From assembly GCA_046719575.1 (NCBI GenBank), contig JBDNCP010000105.1:1-17397 (forward strand): 17,397 bases of DNA, given 5' to 3'. Under the pieces are notes generated by a model that was not told where the DNA came from, did no database searches, and was given only the letters and a program-made list of their open reading frames with translations. Origin of the DNA: Thermoleptolyngbya sp046719575. GTDB taxonomy: Bacteria; Cyanobacteriota; Cyanobacteriia; Elainellales; Elainellaceae. Both the position numbers and the translations under genes were made by a program. Shown piece by piece: positions 1-7,610 of the stretch (within the stretch, counting starts at the first letter, position 1; each line of letters starts with the position of its first letter).

Positions 1-851
1 CCGCCGCCACCGCCGCCGCCACCGCCGCTGCCGCCAGCGCTCAGCCAATCCATCGACACCCAGCCGCCGCCAGACAGCCGTCCCCAGCCGCCGGACGTTT
101 CGACAATAGTGACCGAGGTTCCGTTGAGCAGTTCCCCAACGACTGCAAAACCAGTGCCAGGGCCATTGCGAACCAGCAGCGTGCCGCCGTTAGTGGACAC
201 AAAGTAGTTGCCGCCGCCGCCGCTGGAGCCGTCACCGTCGTCACCACTTTCAACCGTCCAGTCTCGTGAAATCCAGCCGCCGCCGGAGATGTTATACCAG
301 CCGCCAGAGGAACCGACTACCCGAACCACAGTGCCGTTTGAAAGATAGTCGATAGGCGCAAACCCAGTTCCTGGGCCGTTGCGAACGGTCAAGGGGCTGC
401 CGTTGGTAGACACTCTGACAAAATCTGGCCCACCATCATCGATGGGGCCACCAGTGCCACAGCTAACGCCCACATTGTAGATCGAACCGCTAAGGCCGAG
501 GCTGCTGGCGGTGGCGGGGCCCACAACACCATCTACGGCAAGCCCTTTCGACAACTGAAATCGTCTGACGGCAGACAGCGTGTTGGAGCCAAAGACGCTG
601 TCGATGGAGCCGGGGCTAAAGCCCGCCGAAGCAAGGGCGCTCTGCACGTCGCCCACCTGAATACAGGTATCGCCAAAGCGAACCACAGCTTGGGCTTCGG
701 GCGCAACGCCGCCCACAGCAGACACGACGACTGCGGTCGAGAGGGTTCCTAGCCAGACTGAGCTAGGAATTTCCAGGCTTACCTGAAGTTCAGGAGCCGA
801 ATTCGGGTCTTCGTAGGCAACCGCAGCATGAATATATGCTAGTGATTCCAT
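1..851 (-). CDS. Peptidoglycan-binding protein with two SH3b domains (3' end outside window)
   Basis: The minus-strand frame from ATG (851-849) stays open to the left edge, giving at least 283 residues; the stop lies outside. The protein begins MESLAYIHAAVAYEDP, a start style I associate with cyanobacterial peptidoglycan-binding proteins. A hydrophobic stretch at about 32-50, ending in an A-Q-A-like site, may be an internal signal or anchor. A PG_binding_1 domain follows at about 59-120 (QVGDVQSALASAGF, then AVRRFQLSKGLAVDGVVGPAT). Two SH3b repeats sit at about 141-200 and 214-275; each has a VSTNG start, an RNGPGTGFA core and a GGGW(I/V)S end. The tail becomes poly-Gly/Ser, probably a flexible linker to a further domain. 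The likely role is binding cell wall at the envelope. A GAGGAG Shine-Dalgarno sits just upstream. It is divergent from pnp across 1.2 kb. Family assignment is firm; any catalytic domain would lie beyond the window. Confidence 0.85.
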   Translation of the reverse strand, partial: MESLAYIHAAVAYEDPNSAPELQVSLEIPSSVWLGTLSTAVVVSAVGGVAPEAQAVVRFGDTCIQVGDVQSALASAGFSPGSIDSVFGSNTLSAVRRFQLSKGLAVDGVVGPATASSLGLSGSIYNVGVSCGTGGPIDDGGPDFVRVSTNGSPLTVRNGPGTGFAPIDYLSNGTVVRVVGSSGGWYNISGGGWISRDWTVESGDDGDGSSGGGGNYFVSTNGGTLLVRNGPGTGFAVVGELLNGTSVTIVETSGGWGRLSGGGWVSMDWLSAGGSGGGGGGGG

Positions 852-861
852 AAGTCTCCTC

Positions 862-882
862 ACTCGTTGAATACGAGTTTTT
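862..882. promoter_or_regulatory. Small hairpin in the leader of the peptidoglycan-binding gene
   Basis: ACTCG (862-866) and CGAGT (874-878) form a 5-bp inverted repeat with a 7-nt loop, about 11 nt upstream of the ATG at 851 and next to its GAGGAG ribosome-binding site. Read on the plus strand it is followed by a short T run, but no plus-strand gene precedes it. It could modulate access to the ribosome-binding site; this is weak inference. Confidence 0.25.
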
Positions 883-1610
883 CATGTTTTTAGACAGAAC
901 CGAGGCTCAGGTTTAGTCAGGTCAAAACCCAAAAAATCAACACTTCTTGGGGCTATTTAAACCCAGGCTATTTCTCCCTAGAGGACAACCGCAATATAAG
1001 AATCTGCGTGTTCTTGGAAGGAAATGAACGGCGAAGAAGGGCAGCTTTAAACCTAAACTATTTCCTGAATTATCCTACGAACTCTGGAAATCGCAAAGTA
1101 GATCTTGCAAAAATCTTGATTTGGCGAGGGAGCGATCGCCCTGAATATTTCCAAATATGCCTTATAGTGGCGATCGCAGCAGATCTGCAAAACAGGGCCG
1201 ACTGAGAAACATACTCAGGAAATACCAAAGTTTGCTGTCAACATAATTGTGTCGATCCGCTACATTTTACTGTTAAACTTCTAAAGAAATTCTGAAAACC
1301 GCTAGCCTTAAAAGTGCCTGAAAAGTAGTACAAAGAGACTGATTCGTATTTTTTAATTGGTTCAATCTGGTGATGAAAACGACGGACCTGCTTTTTAGAT
1401 CTGGCGGATCAAGGTGATGAAGCATACAAAGTCATGGCATAAATCGACCGATTGGATCAATTTGTTCCAGCTTTTGTCTGATTCTTTGAGCCAAATCCTT
1501 TGCAGGAGCAAAGCTTAGATTTAGTGTTTAGATTCATTGCTGGAGTTCACTTTATAGAGTTGGCAAGGGTCGCCCTAGGAATCAAAACTGCGACCGTAAT
1601 TCTGCCTGAT

Positions 1611-1652
1611 CTTCATCTCATTTACTTCATCTCATTTACTTCATCTCATTTA
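1611..1652. repeat. 14-bp tandem repeat, three perfect copies
   Basis: The unit CTTCATCTCATTTA occurs three times head to tail without a mismatch (1611-1624, 1625-1638, 1639-1652). It lies about 430 bp upstream of pnp and outside any gene. Perfect identity suggests recent slippage or duplication. Confidence 0.9.
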
Positions 1653-1700
1653 ACGGAATTGACGGGCTGACAACTGAGATGAGGTTGCCTGACTGTAGGG

Positions 1701-1729
1701 TTGCAATTAGAAAACGAGATTCTCAGAAT
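1701..1729 (+). promoter_or_regulatory. Possible pnp promoter
   Basis: TTGCAA (1701-1706) and CAGAAT (1724-1729), separated by 17 bp, loosely resemble sigma-70 type -35 and -10 boxes. If used, the pnp leader would be about 340 nt. A long leader would be compatible with the leader-mediated autoregulation known for PNPase genes in enterobacteria. The -10 match is poor (4/6), so this is a tentative call. Confidence 0.2.
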
Positions 1730-2079
1730 AGATTTGCAAAATCGGCGATCGCCCCAACCCAGTGAGCCGTTTATCAATTTGCGTCCTCAAAATCAGGTAA
1801 TAGCCCATTCGAAACTTGCCGCCCCCCTGCTTCCAAAACTGGATTTAGCGGCTTTACAAAGCCAAACATGATGCCAAGCATGATTGATGAATGCGGTACT
1901 GTTTTCAAGGGGTCGGAGGTGCCGACGAGGGGCGATCGCTGCATCAATTTGCAAAGAAAACTGCAACAGATTGAAACGGATATTTGCATCAGCAAGAGAG
2001 GGCGTTCATCCTTGCTGGGATTGCGCTACGATTGCGAGAGAAAGAAAAAAGTTAGGCAAGTAAGAGGAAATATCGCTTC

Positions 2080-4230
2080 ATGTTCGACGAAATTGACAAG
2101 TCGATATCCTTCGATGGTAGGGATATTCGGCTGAAGGTGGGGCTGTTGGCCCCCCAGGCAGGCGGCGCAGTGCTCGTGCAGTCAGAAGATACCGCCGTCT
2201 TTGTGACAGCGACCCGTGCCTCAGCGCGAGAGGGAATCGACTTTTTGCCGCTGTTGGTAGATTACGAAGAGAGACTGTATGCGGCGGGGCGAATTCCAGG
2301 TGGATTCTTGAGACGGGAAGGGCGGCCCCCCGAAAAGGCAACACTTGTGAGTCGATTAATCGATCGCCCCTTGCGTCCCCTGTTTCCCGGATGGTTGCGG
2401 GATGACATTCAGGTGGTGGCGACTACGATGTCGATGGATGAGCGAGTGCCGCCCGATGTCTTGGCGGTCACGGGTGCCTCAATCGCCACACTGCTCGCCA
2501 AGATTCCCTTCAATGGCCCAATGGCTGCAGTGCGCGTCGGGCTAATTGGCGACGACTTTATTATCAACCCCACCTACAAAGAGATTGAGGAAGGCGACCT
2601 GGATCTCGTGGTGGCCGGTTCGCCCGAAGGCGTAATCATGGTAGAAGCAGGTGCAAACCAGCTTCCAGAGCAAGACATGATTGAGGCGATTGACTTTGGC
2701 TACGAAGCGGTGCGCGACCTGATTCAGGCTCAGCTCGACTTAATGAAAGAACTGGGCATTGAGTTAGTAAAAGAAGCAGAGCCAGAAGTCGATTCTACAT
2801 TAGAAGACTTCATCAGCGATCGCACGACGCAAGCCATCAAAGAAGTCTTGACGCATTTTGAATACACCAAGGGCGAACGCGACGAAAAGCTGGACGAAGT
2901 GAAAGCCGCCGTTGCCGCCGAAATCGCCGAAATGCCCGAAGATAGCCCCATCCGCATGGCGGCCGAGGCCAACCCCAAGGCCCTGCCAACAGTGTTCAAA
3001 GATGTTACCAAAAAGCTGATGCGGAAGCAGATTATCGAAGAGGGCGTGCGCGTAGACGGACGCAAGCTAGATGAAGTCCGCAAAATTAGCTGCCGCACAG
3101 GGGTTTTGCCCAGCCGAGTTCACGGCAGCGCCCTGTTTCAGCGGGAGCTAACCCAGGTGCTATCGGTAGTGACGCTGGGCACACCGGGCGACGCGCAGGA
3201 AATGGATGACCTGCACCCCGACGAAGAAAAGCGCTATATGCACCACTACAACATGCCGCCTTACTCGGTCGGAGAAACAAAACCGATGCGATCGCCCGGT
3301 CGCCGGGAAATCGGTCACGGGGCGCTAGCAGAGCGAGCGCTGGTGCCGGTTTTGCCCGAAAAATCAGCCTTTCCCTATGTCATCCGCGTCGTGTCCGAAG
3401 TGTTGTCTTCTAATGGCTCTACCTCAATGGGGTCGGTCTGTGGCTCCACCCTGGCGCTGATGGATGCAGGCGTGCCCATTTCTAAGCCTGTCAGCGGAGC
3501 CGCCATGGGACTTATCAAAGAAGGGGATGAAGTCCGCATTCTGACAGACATTCAAGGCATCGAAGACTTCCTCGGCGACATGGACTTCAAAGTGGCAGGC
3601 ACCGACACGGGCATTACAGCGCTGCAAATGGACATGAAGATTACGGGGCTGCCTGTCTCGATCGTGGCAGATGCAATCAACCAGGCCCGCGCTGCCCGTC
3701 TGCACATTCTCGAAAAAATGCTGGCGGCTATCGATAAGCCCCGTGCAGAACTGTCGCCCTACGCGCCACGACTGCTGACGATCAAGATTGATCCCGAATT
3801 TATCGGCATGGTCATCGGTCCCGGCGGCAAGACCATCAAGGGCATCACCGAGCAAACGGGAGCCAAGGTGGATATCGAAGACGACGGCACTGTCACGATT
3901 TCCGCGATCGACGGCGAAAAGGCAAAGGCCGCCCGCGCCATCATCGAAGGCATGACCCGCAAGCTCAGTGCGGGCGATGTCTACGTTGGCAAAGTAACGC
4001 GCATCATTCCAATTGGAGCGTTTGTGGAGTTTCTTCCTGGCAAGGAGGGCATGATCCACATTTCGCAACTGGCGGATTATCGTGTGGGCAAAGTCGAGGA
4101 TGAAGTCGCCGTCGGAGATGAGGTGATTGTGAAAGTACGCGAGATCGACCAGCGCGGCCGGATTAATCTAACCCGCCTGGGCATTCATCCTGATGAAGCA
4201 ACTGCTGCACGAGCCGCGGCAGCGCAGTAG
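2080..4230 (+). CDS. pnp: Polyribonucleotide nucleotidyltransferase (PNPase)
   Basis: The 716-residue product has the full PNPase architecture: a first RNase PH-like core, a helical linker, a second catalytic RNase PH core, a KH domain and an S1 domain. The second core carries the LGDMDFKVAG signature near residues 498-507. D496 and D502 align with the metal-binding aspartates D486 and D492 of the E. coli enzyme. KH shows the GPGGKTI loop at about 580-586; S1 begins near 633 with GDVYVGKVTRI and runs to about 703. The enzyme degrades RNA 3'-to-5' phosphorolytically and can add heteropolymeric tails; cyanobacteria use it for tailing in place of a poly(A) polymerase. The ATG at 2080 is supported by AGAGGAA (2063-2069) about 10 nt upstream and by the usual family length. 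It converges with the DUF4336 gene. No rpsO precedes it, unlike in many bacteria. Confidence 0.98.
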   Translation: MFDEIDKSISFDGRDIRLKVGLLAPQAGGAVLVQSEDTAVFVTATRASAREGIDFLPLLVDYEERLYAAGRIPGGFLRREGRPPEKATLVSRLIDRPLRPLFPGWLRDDIQVVATTMSMDERVPPDVLAVTGASIATLLAKIPFNGPMAAVRVGLIGDDFIINPTYKEIEEGDLDLVVAGSPEGVIMVEAGANQLPEQDMIEAIDFGYEAVRDLIQAQLDLMKELGIELVKEAEPEVDSTLEDFISDRTTQAIKEVLTHFEYTKGERDEKLDEVKAAVAAEIAEMPEDSPIRMAAEANPKALPTVFKDVTKKLMRKQIIEEGVRVDGRKLDEVRKISCRTGVLPSRVHGSALFQRELTQVLSVVTLGTPGDAQEMDDLHPDEEKRYMHHYNMPPYSVGETKPMRSPGRREIGHGALAERALVPVLPEKSAFPYVIRVVSEVLSSNGSTSMGSVCGSTLALMDAGVPISKPVSGAAMGLIKEGDEVRILTDIQGIEDFLGDMDFKVAGTDTGITALQMDMKITGLPVSIVADAINQARAARLHILEKMLAAIDKPRAELSPYAPRLLTIKIDPEFIGMVIGPGGKTIKGITEQTGAKVDIEDDGTVTISAIDGEKAKAARAIIEGMTRKLSAGDVYVGKVTRIIPIGAFVEFLPGKEGMIHISQLADYRVGKVEDEVAVGDEVIVKVREIDQRGRINLTRLGIHPDEATAARAAAAQ

Positions 4231-4249
4231 CCTGGGGAGGGCGCAGAAT

Positions 4250-4274
4250 TTAGGGATCAACCCTTGACCCCTAA
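4250..4274. terminator. Candidate bidirectional terminator between pnp and the DUF4336 gene
   Basis: An 11-bp inverted repeat with one mismatch (TTAGGGATCAA / TTGACCCCTAA) and a CCC loop lies between the two convergent stop codons, 20 nt after the pnp stop. There is no T tract on either strand, so it is not a classic intrinsic terminator. Its position suggests transcript-end stabilisation or termination. Confidence 0.5.
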
Positions 4275-4285
4275 CCCTGGCCCCC

Positions 4286-5545
4286 TCAAACTCGCTCTTT
4301 TGCAGCGGGCAGGATTTTGCTGCGGCTAAAGCTGGCATCCAGCCGCGTGAGCAATTCTAGGTCGGTGTCGGGTAGGGCGATCGCCCCTTCCAGTCCCGGT
4401 ATGGGTTTTTCTAAAAAGGCAAAAGCGCGGCGAAACTGGCGCGAGTCGGTCGCTAGCGGTGCATCCAGATGGCAGGGCAGGATGCGACAAAAGTCCCAGC
4501 TTGCCACCCGGGTTGCCCAATCTAGGGTTTCTTGGGGGGCGCGGTTGAGGATGAGCTTTTGCAAAATGGGGGCAACGAGCAGCCGTCCGTCTTGCCGCAG
4601 TGCCTCGAAGGACTGTTGCCAACCTGGTTTCCAGCGGAAGGGGTAGAGTCCAAAATAGTTGCGCCGAGAGCGATCGCCCACCTGCATTGCCTCTGCAAAC
4701 ACCTCACCCCAAGGCGGCACTTCCAGCGCTCCGGGGCTGAAGTAAAAGGCGAATAGCGCAATTCGCTGCCAGCCTTTGATGCGGTTTGCAAGTGTGTCTT
4801 CGAGAACGTCCGAAGCGCGATCGCGGGCATGAAACAGCAGCGGAAACGGATCGAGCTGCACGATGGCGGGCGGCTCGGCAGGGATTGAAACAATAGAGTC
4901 GGTAAGGAGCAAAGAGTGCGATCGCCGATGGAAAAACGCCACCTCCTCAAAGGGGCCAATCCCCAGATGAATTGGCCCTAGCACCGCATAGTCAAACTCG
5001 TCGGCAAAGGGCGCATCTTGAGGGTCTTCTGGCAATGGCTTTGTGCGGCCCAGCGGCAGCCCCAGCCAGCTTAGCGGCAGATTCAGCGGAAAGCTCCACT
5101 GGTGCGGCGCAACGAACACCTGAGCCTTGGGAAACCGCCGCGCAAACGGCCCCACGAAGACCTTATGCTCAATGCCCGACACCGTAGGCAGAATGATGTA
5201 TTTCACTGGGCCATGCTGGGCTTCTAGCTCTTGCAGCAGACGCACACATTCCCCAGTCGGGGCGATCGGCGCATAGACCAGCAGACCACCCACCGCCAGC
5301 CGCACCACCGTCATCCGAATCGGCACCACGACGTAAAAGATGCCCTGAATCTGGTCAAATGTCCAGACCGTATCTTTTACCACTTCGATTCGCAGCGTGC
5401 GCCGATTGCCATAGGGATAAAGCGGCACAACGGGCCAGAACGGCCAGCGCCAGTCTGACAAGTTTTCAAAAACCACGCTCTGCGGTGAGGCTGATGCCAA
5501 TTCTGGCTGCCAGCCGCCGCTGCCGTTCAGAGTGGAATCATCCAC
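4286..5545 (-). CDS. DUF4336 domain protein, function unknown
   Basis: A 419-residue soluble protein matching the DUF4336 family, common in cyanobacteria and plants. Family-like segments visible are VVVPIRMTVVRL, a YIILPTVSGIEHKVF strand-loop, VFVAPHQWSFP and SLLLTDSIVSI, in an order that recalls a metallo-beta-lactamase-like fold. The canonical HxHxDH metal motif is absent, so hydrolase activity cannot be assumed. There is no signal peptide and no clear membrane helix. The start is GTG at 5545 (GTG GAT GAT TCC). An ATG at 5541-5539 is out of frame and no better in-frame start was seen upstream. The Shine-Dalgarno is weak (GGACGA). It lies 109 nt downstream of the truncated dienelactone hydrolase sequence on the same strand and converges with pnp. 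Family confidence is good; biochemical role is unknown. Confidence 0.85.
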   Translation of the reverse strand: MDDSTLNGSGGWQPELASASPQSVVFENLSDWRWPFWPVVPLYPYGNRRTLRIEVVKDTVWTFDQIQGIFYVVVPIRMTVVRLAVGGLLVYAPIAPTGECVRLLQELEAQHGPVKYIILPTVSGIEHKVFVGPFARRFPKAQVFVAPHQWSFPLNLPLSWLGLPLGRTKPLPEDPQDAPFADEFDYAVLGPIHLGIGPFEEVAFFHRRSHSLLLTDSIVSIPAEPPAIVQLDPFPLLFHARDRASDVLEDTLANRIKGWQRIALFAFYFSPGALEVPPWGEVFAEAMQVGDRSRRNYFGLYPFRWKPGWQQSFEALRQDGRLLVAPILQKLILNRAPQETLDWATRVASWDFCRILPCHLDAPLATDSRQFRRAFAFLEKPIPGLEGAIALPDTDLELLTRLDASFSRSKILPAAKERV

Positions 5546-5654
5546 AGTCGTTCGTCCAGCACTCAGATCACAAAGGATAGAACAGAAACTTCCATCCTAT
5601 CCCTATCTAATCGCCAAACCAATCGCTTTAGCAATCTTGACCCGCGTTTCTAGT

Positions 5655-6128
5655 CTAGAAGACACCGTGCTGCCGGAACCAGTCTTGCATCCGCTGCCAG
5701 CCGTCGGCAGCGGCTTCGGCACGATAGGTGGGGCGATAGTCGGCGTGGAAGCCGTGGGGCGCATCGGGATAGACAATAATTTCGCTGGGTTTGTTGGTAG
5801 CTTTGAGCGCCGACTTCATTTGCTCCACGCTGTCCAAGGGAATGCCGTCGTCCTTTTCGCCATAGAGTCCCAGCACGGGAGCGGTAATATCTGCGGCCAC
5901 ATCCAGAGGGAATCGGGGCTGTAGCTCCGTCGGCGTGCCAACTAGTCGGCCGTACCAGGCCACACCCGCCTTGAGCTGCGGATTGTGGGCGGCATAGAGC
6001 CAAGTGATGCGTCCGCCCCAGCAAAAGCCCGTGATGCCCAGTCGGGTCGCGTCGCCGCCTGCGGTGGCTGACCAAGCGGCAGTGGCATCCAGATCGGACA
6101 TGACCTGAGCATCGGGCACTTGCGCCAC
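5655..6128 (-). pseudogene. Dienelactone hydrolase family protein, N-terminus missing
   Basis: The frame encodes about 157 residues corresponding to the C-terminal two thirds of an alpha/beta hydrolase of the dienelactone hydrolase family (usually about 230-250 residues). All three catalytic elements are present: nucleophile C36 in GFCWGG, acid D93/D94 in GEKDDGIP, and H125 in PHGFHADYR. Homology-like sequence begins at VPDAQVMSDLDATAAW. Upstream, the same frame is open but unlike the family, then hits an in-frame TAG at 6264-6266. The missing part normally supplies the first strands of the sheet and the oxyanion region. GTG at 6128 is a nominal start with no Shine-Dalgarno. I read it as a 5'-deleted pseudogene; a short expressed variant or an assembly error are alternatives. 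An imperfect inverted repeat (6284-6341) sits just upstream of the break. Confidence 0.7.
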
Positions 6129-6283
6129 AATGAGGGCATAGGATTGGGTTAAGTTTTGTAAACTGCATCTGGGTGGATTGTAGCGCCTCAGGAGCGATCG
6201 CCCGAATCCCTCTCCAGACAGACAAAACCCACCCCTGCGCGTGCCGCTCTTGGTTTGATAGGGCTAAATCGATGCGATAGTCC

Positions 6284-6341
6284 GGGGTTCGGCTCCGCTC
6301 ACCCCTCCACTATTGCGTGCTGAGCCAAGTCGAAGCACCCC
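6284..6341. repeat. Imperfect inverted repeat upstream of the truncated hydrolase
   Basis: The left arm (6284-6301) starts GGGGTTCGGCTCCGCTCA. The right arm (6321-6341) reverse-complements to a similar sequence with three mismatches and a 3-nt insertion. The wording (TTCGGCTCCGCTCA, TGAGCCAAGTCGAA) resembles small dispersed GTTCGACTCCGCTCA-type intergenic repeats seen in many bacterial genomes. It lies between the response-regulator stop (6377) and the hydrolase fragment. Confidence 0.6.
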
Positions 6342-6376
6342 ATGCTAACCCATCACTCAAGCCCTGCCAGACCACT

Positions 6377-7159
6377 TTAGCTAATCAGCCCAGAGCGCAG
6401 CGCCAGCACCGCCGCCTGGGTGCGGTCATCCGCGCAGAGCTTGTTGAGAATATTGCGGACGTGGGTTTTCACCGTGCCCACGGTAATAAACAACTGCTCG
6501 GCGATCGCCGCATTGCTATAGCCCGCCACGATCAATTCCAGAATTTCCAACTCCCGCTCGGTCAGCGGCGAATTCTCTAGCAGTTGCTCCACCTCTGGCT
6601 TCACCGCGCTAATCGTCACGGTCTTGGTTTCGATGCCCATGCTGTCGGGAACGGCCTGCCGCATCTGCCGCAGCACGATCCCAGCGATCGTCGGATCGAT
6701 CCAGGAGTTGCCGCCGTGGGTCGCGTGCAGCGCTTCCGCCAGTTTGTCGATGCTGATGTCCTTCATACAGTAGGAATCAGCCCCCGCTGCAAAGGCCGCC
6801 AGCACCGACTCTTCGCTGTCGTGCATGGTGAGAATCAGCACTTTGGTCTTGCGCCCATCGTCCAGCCCACTCTGTTGCTCCCGAAACTTGCGGGTTAGCT
6901 CGATGCCGTCCATGTCGGGCAAGCCAATATCGACAATCGCCACATCTGGTCGAACCTCTTGCAGCATTTGCAGCCCGCTGGCCGCATTTGCCGCCTCACC
7001 CAGCACCCGAATCCCCGCTTGCCGCTGGAGCGCCGCCCGCAAGCCGACACGGGTGAGGTCGTGGTCTTCGATCAGCGTGACGCTAATTTCATTCGTTGCG
7101 TCTGGCGTTGCGTCTGGTTGCATATCGTCCTGTTCTGGGGCCATGGTTTTCAGTGTCAT
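6377..7159 (-). CDS. NarL/FixJ-type (LuxR family) response regulator
   Basis: A 260-residue two-domain regulator. The receiver runs from about 25 to 145: acidic pocket E31/D32, phospho-acceptor D77 in VDIGLPDMDG, switch T111, and conserved K133 in YCMKD. A linker of about 45 residues leads to a LuxR-type helix-turn-helix at about 195-255 (PLTERELEILELI, then NAAIAEQLFITVGTVKTHVRNIL). It should bind DNA as a dimer after phosphorylation by a partner kinase. The start is not settled: ATG 7159 gives the longest product, ATG 7144 is also possible, and neither has a good Shine-Dalgarno. The first 24 residues are a low-complexity leader rich in D, A, T and P. It diverges from the CHASE3 kinase across 451 bp, so that kinase is a natural candidate partner, but this is inference from position. 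A 9-bp direct repeat lies upstream (7206-7227). Confidence 0.93.
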   Translation of the reverse strand: MTLKTMAPEQDDMQPDATPDATNEISVTLIEDHDLTRVGLRAALQRQAGIRVLGEAANAASGLQMLQEVRPDVAIVDIGLPDMDGIELTRKFREQQSGLDDGRKTKVLILTMHDSEESVLAAFAAGADSYCMKDISIDKLAEALHATHGGNSWIDPTIAGIVLRQMRQAVPDSMGIETKTVTISAVKPEVEQLLENSPLTERELEILELIVAGYSNAAIAEQLFITVGTVKTHVRNILNKLCADDRTQAAVLALRSGLIS

Positions 7160-7205
7160 AGTTTTTGATGATTAAATGCGGTATCTGCTTAATGATTTAG
7201 CCAAG

Positions 7206-7227
7206 ATTTGTTCAGGAAATTTGTTCA
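7206..7227. promoter_or_regulatory. 9-bp direct repeat upstream of the LuxR-type regulator
   Basis: ATTTGTTCA occurs at 7206-7214 and again at 7219-7227, a 13-bp period, some 47-68 bp upstream of the regulator start and in the gap shared with the divergent kinase. Paired half-sites of this kind are consistent with a dimeric regulator, possibly autoregulation. This is position-based inference. Confidence 0.35.
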
Positions 7228-7330
7228 AAGCATCTTGAAACATCTACCCAAACAAACTTGATTAGACCAGCTATTTCAGAGGAGCCGACTGACCCAAAGA
7301 TCACTCCGCAGTCCGTCTCGCCACCTGGCT

Positions 7331-7336
7331 TATAAT
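7331..7336 (+). promoter_or_regulatory. -10 box candidate for the CHASE3 kinase
   Basis: A perfect TATAAT lies in the divergent spacer, about 275 bp upstream of the preferred kinase start at 7611. No recognisable -35 box is found 16-18 bp upstream (about 7308-7313). Cyanobacterial type 2 promoters can rely on an activator instead of a -35 box. Confidence 0.35.
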
Positions 7337-7610
7337 CTGGATCTTTAGTTTGAAAACCTAGCCCAGATTTTTCGTTTCAAACTGCAAGATAGGCAGCATT
7401 ATGGTTTGCAACTTCCCCACTCGTCATCCATCAGCAGAGAGAGGCTAAATTTGCACAGGATGAAAAAGATACCCCCCAAGGCATAGCGTAGGGAATCCAT
7501 TAAACTGCCAAGATTAAGAATAGTTGCAATGCAAAGAAAGGGATTGATAGCCGCTGAACCTTTTGAGATCTTGTCTCAGCCTCAGCAGCTATGAACTCAA
7601 GAGGGACAGC

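Larger units (their letters stand above)
852..2079. other. Long AT-rich spacer between divergent genes
   Basis: About 1.23 kb separates the divergent starts of the peptidoglycan-binding gene and pnp. No open frame here has convincing protein character; frames of 65-88 codons at 1008-1205, 1774-1995 and 1868-2134 have no recognisable motif, and the last overlaps the pnp start. The spacer holds several HIP1 sites, a three-copy 14-bp tandem repeat at 1611-1652, and an imperfect copy (1717-1729) of a palindrome that is perfect at 10858-10870. No tRNA-like or other RNA gene could be recognised. The upstream regions of both genes must lie here. Confidence 0.6.
7160..7610. other. Divergent intergenic region between LuxR regulator and CHASE3 kinase
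   Basis: A 451-bp spacer that must carry the promoters of both signalling genes. Visible in it are the 9-bp direct repeat at 7206-7227 and a perfect TATAAT at 7331-7336. I see no gene, RNA or large repeat. Confidence 0.6.

Noticed and set aside
1008..1205. 65-codon plus-strand frame in the spacer before pnp
   Set aside because: No motif, no good start signal and composition like the surrounding AT-rich spacer; parts are HIP1 sites read as codons.
1774..1995. 73-codon minus-strand frame in the pnp upstream region
   Set aside because: Cys/Ser/Leu-rich without any family pattern; overlaps other frames equally open by chance.
1868..2134. 88-codon plus-strand frame overlapping the pnp start
   Set aside because: It overlaps the well-supported pnp start in another frame and has no recognisable motif or ribosome-binding site.
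3424..4068. 214-codon minus-strand frame inside pnp
   Set aside because: Antisense shadow of the conserved KH/S1 and catalytic region of pnp; no independent motif.
6129..6225. Possible frameshifted N-terminus of the hydrolase (GIRAIAPEALQ resembling a family AIAPEL segment)
   Set aside because: The AIA piece is encoded by a HIP1 octamer, which gives this peptide by chance, and the sequence upstream of it shows no further family resemblance.
7563..7610. TTG start giving a 16-residue longer CHASE3 kinase
   Set aside because: The internal ATG at 7611 has a good ribosome-binding site immediately upstream and leaves both membrane helices intact.
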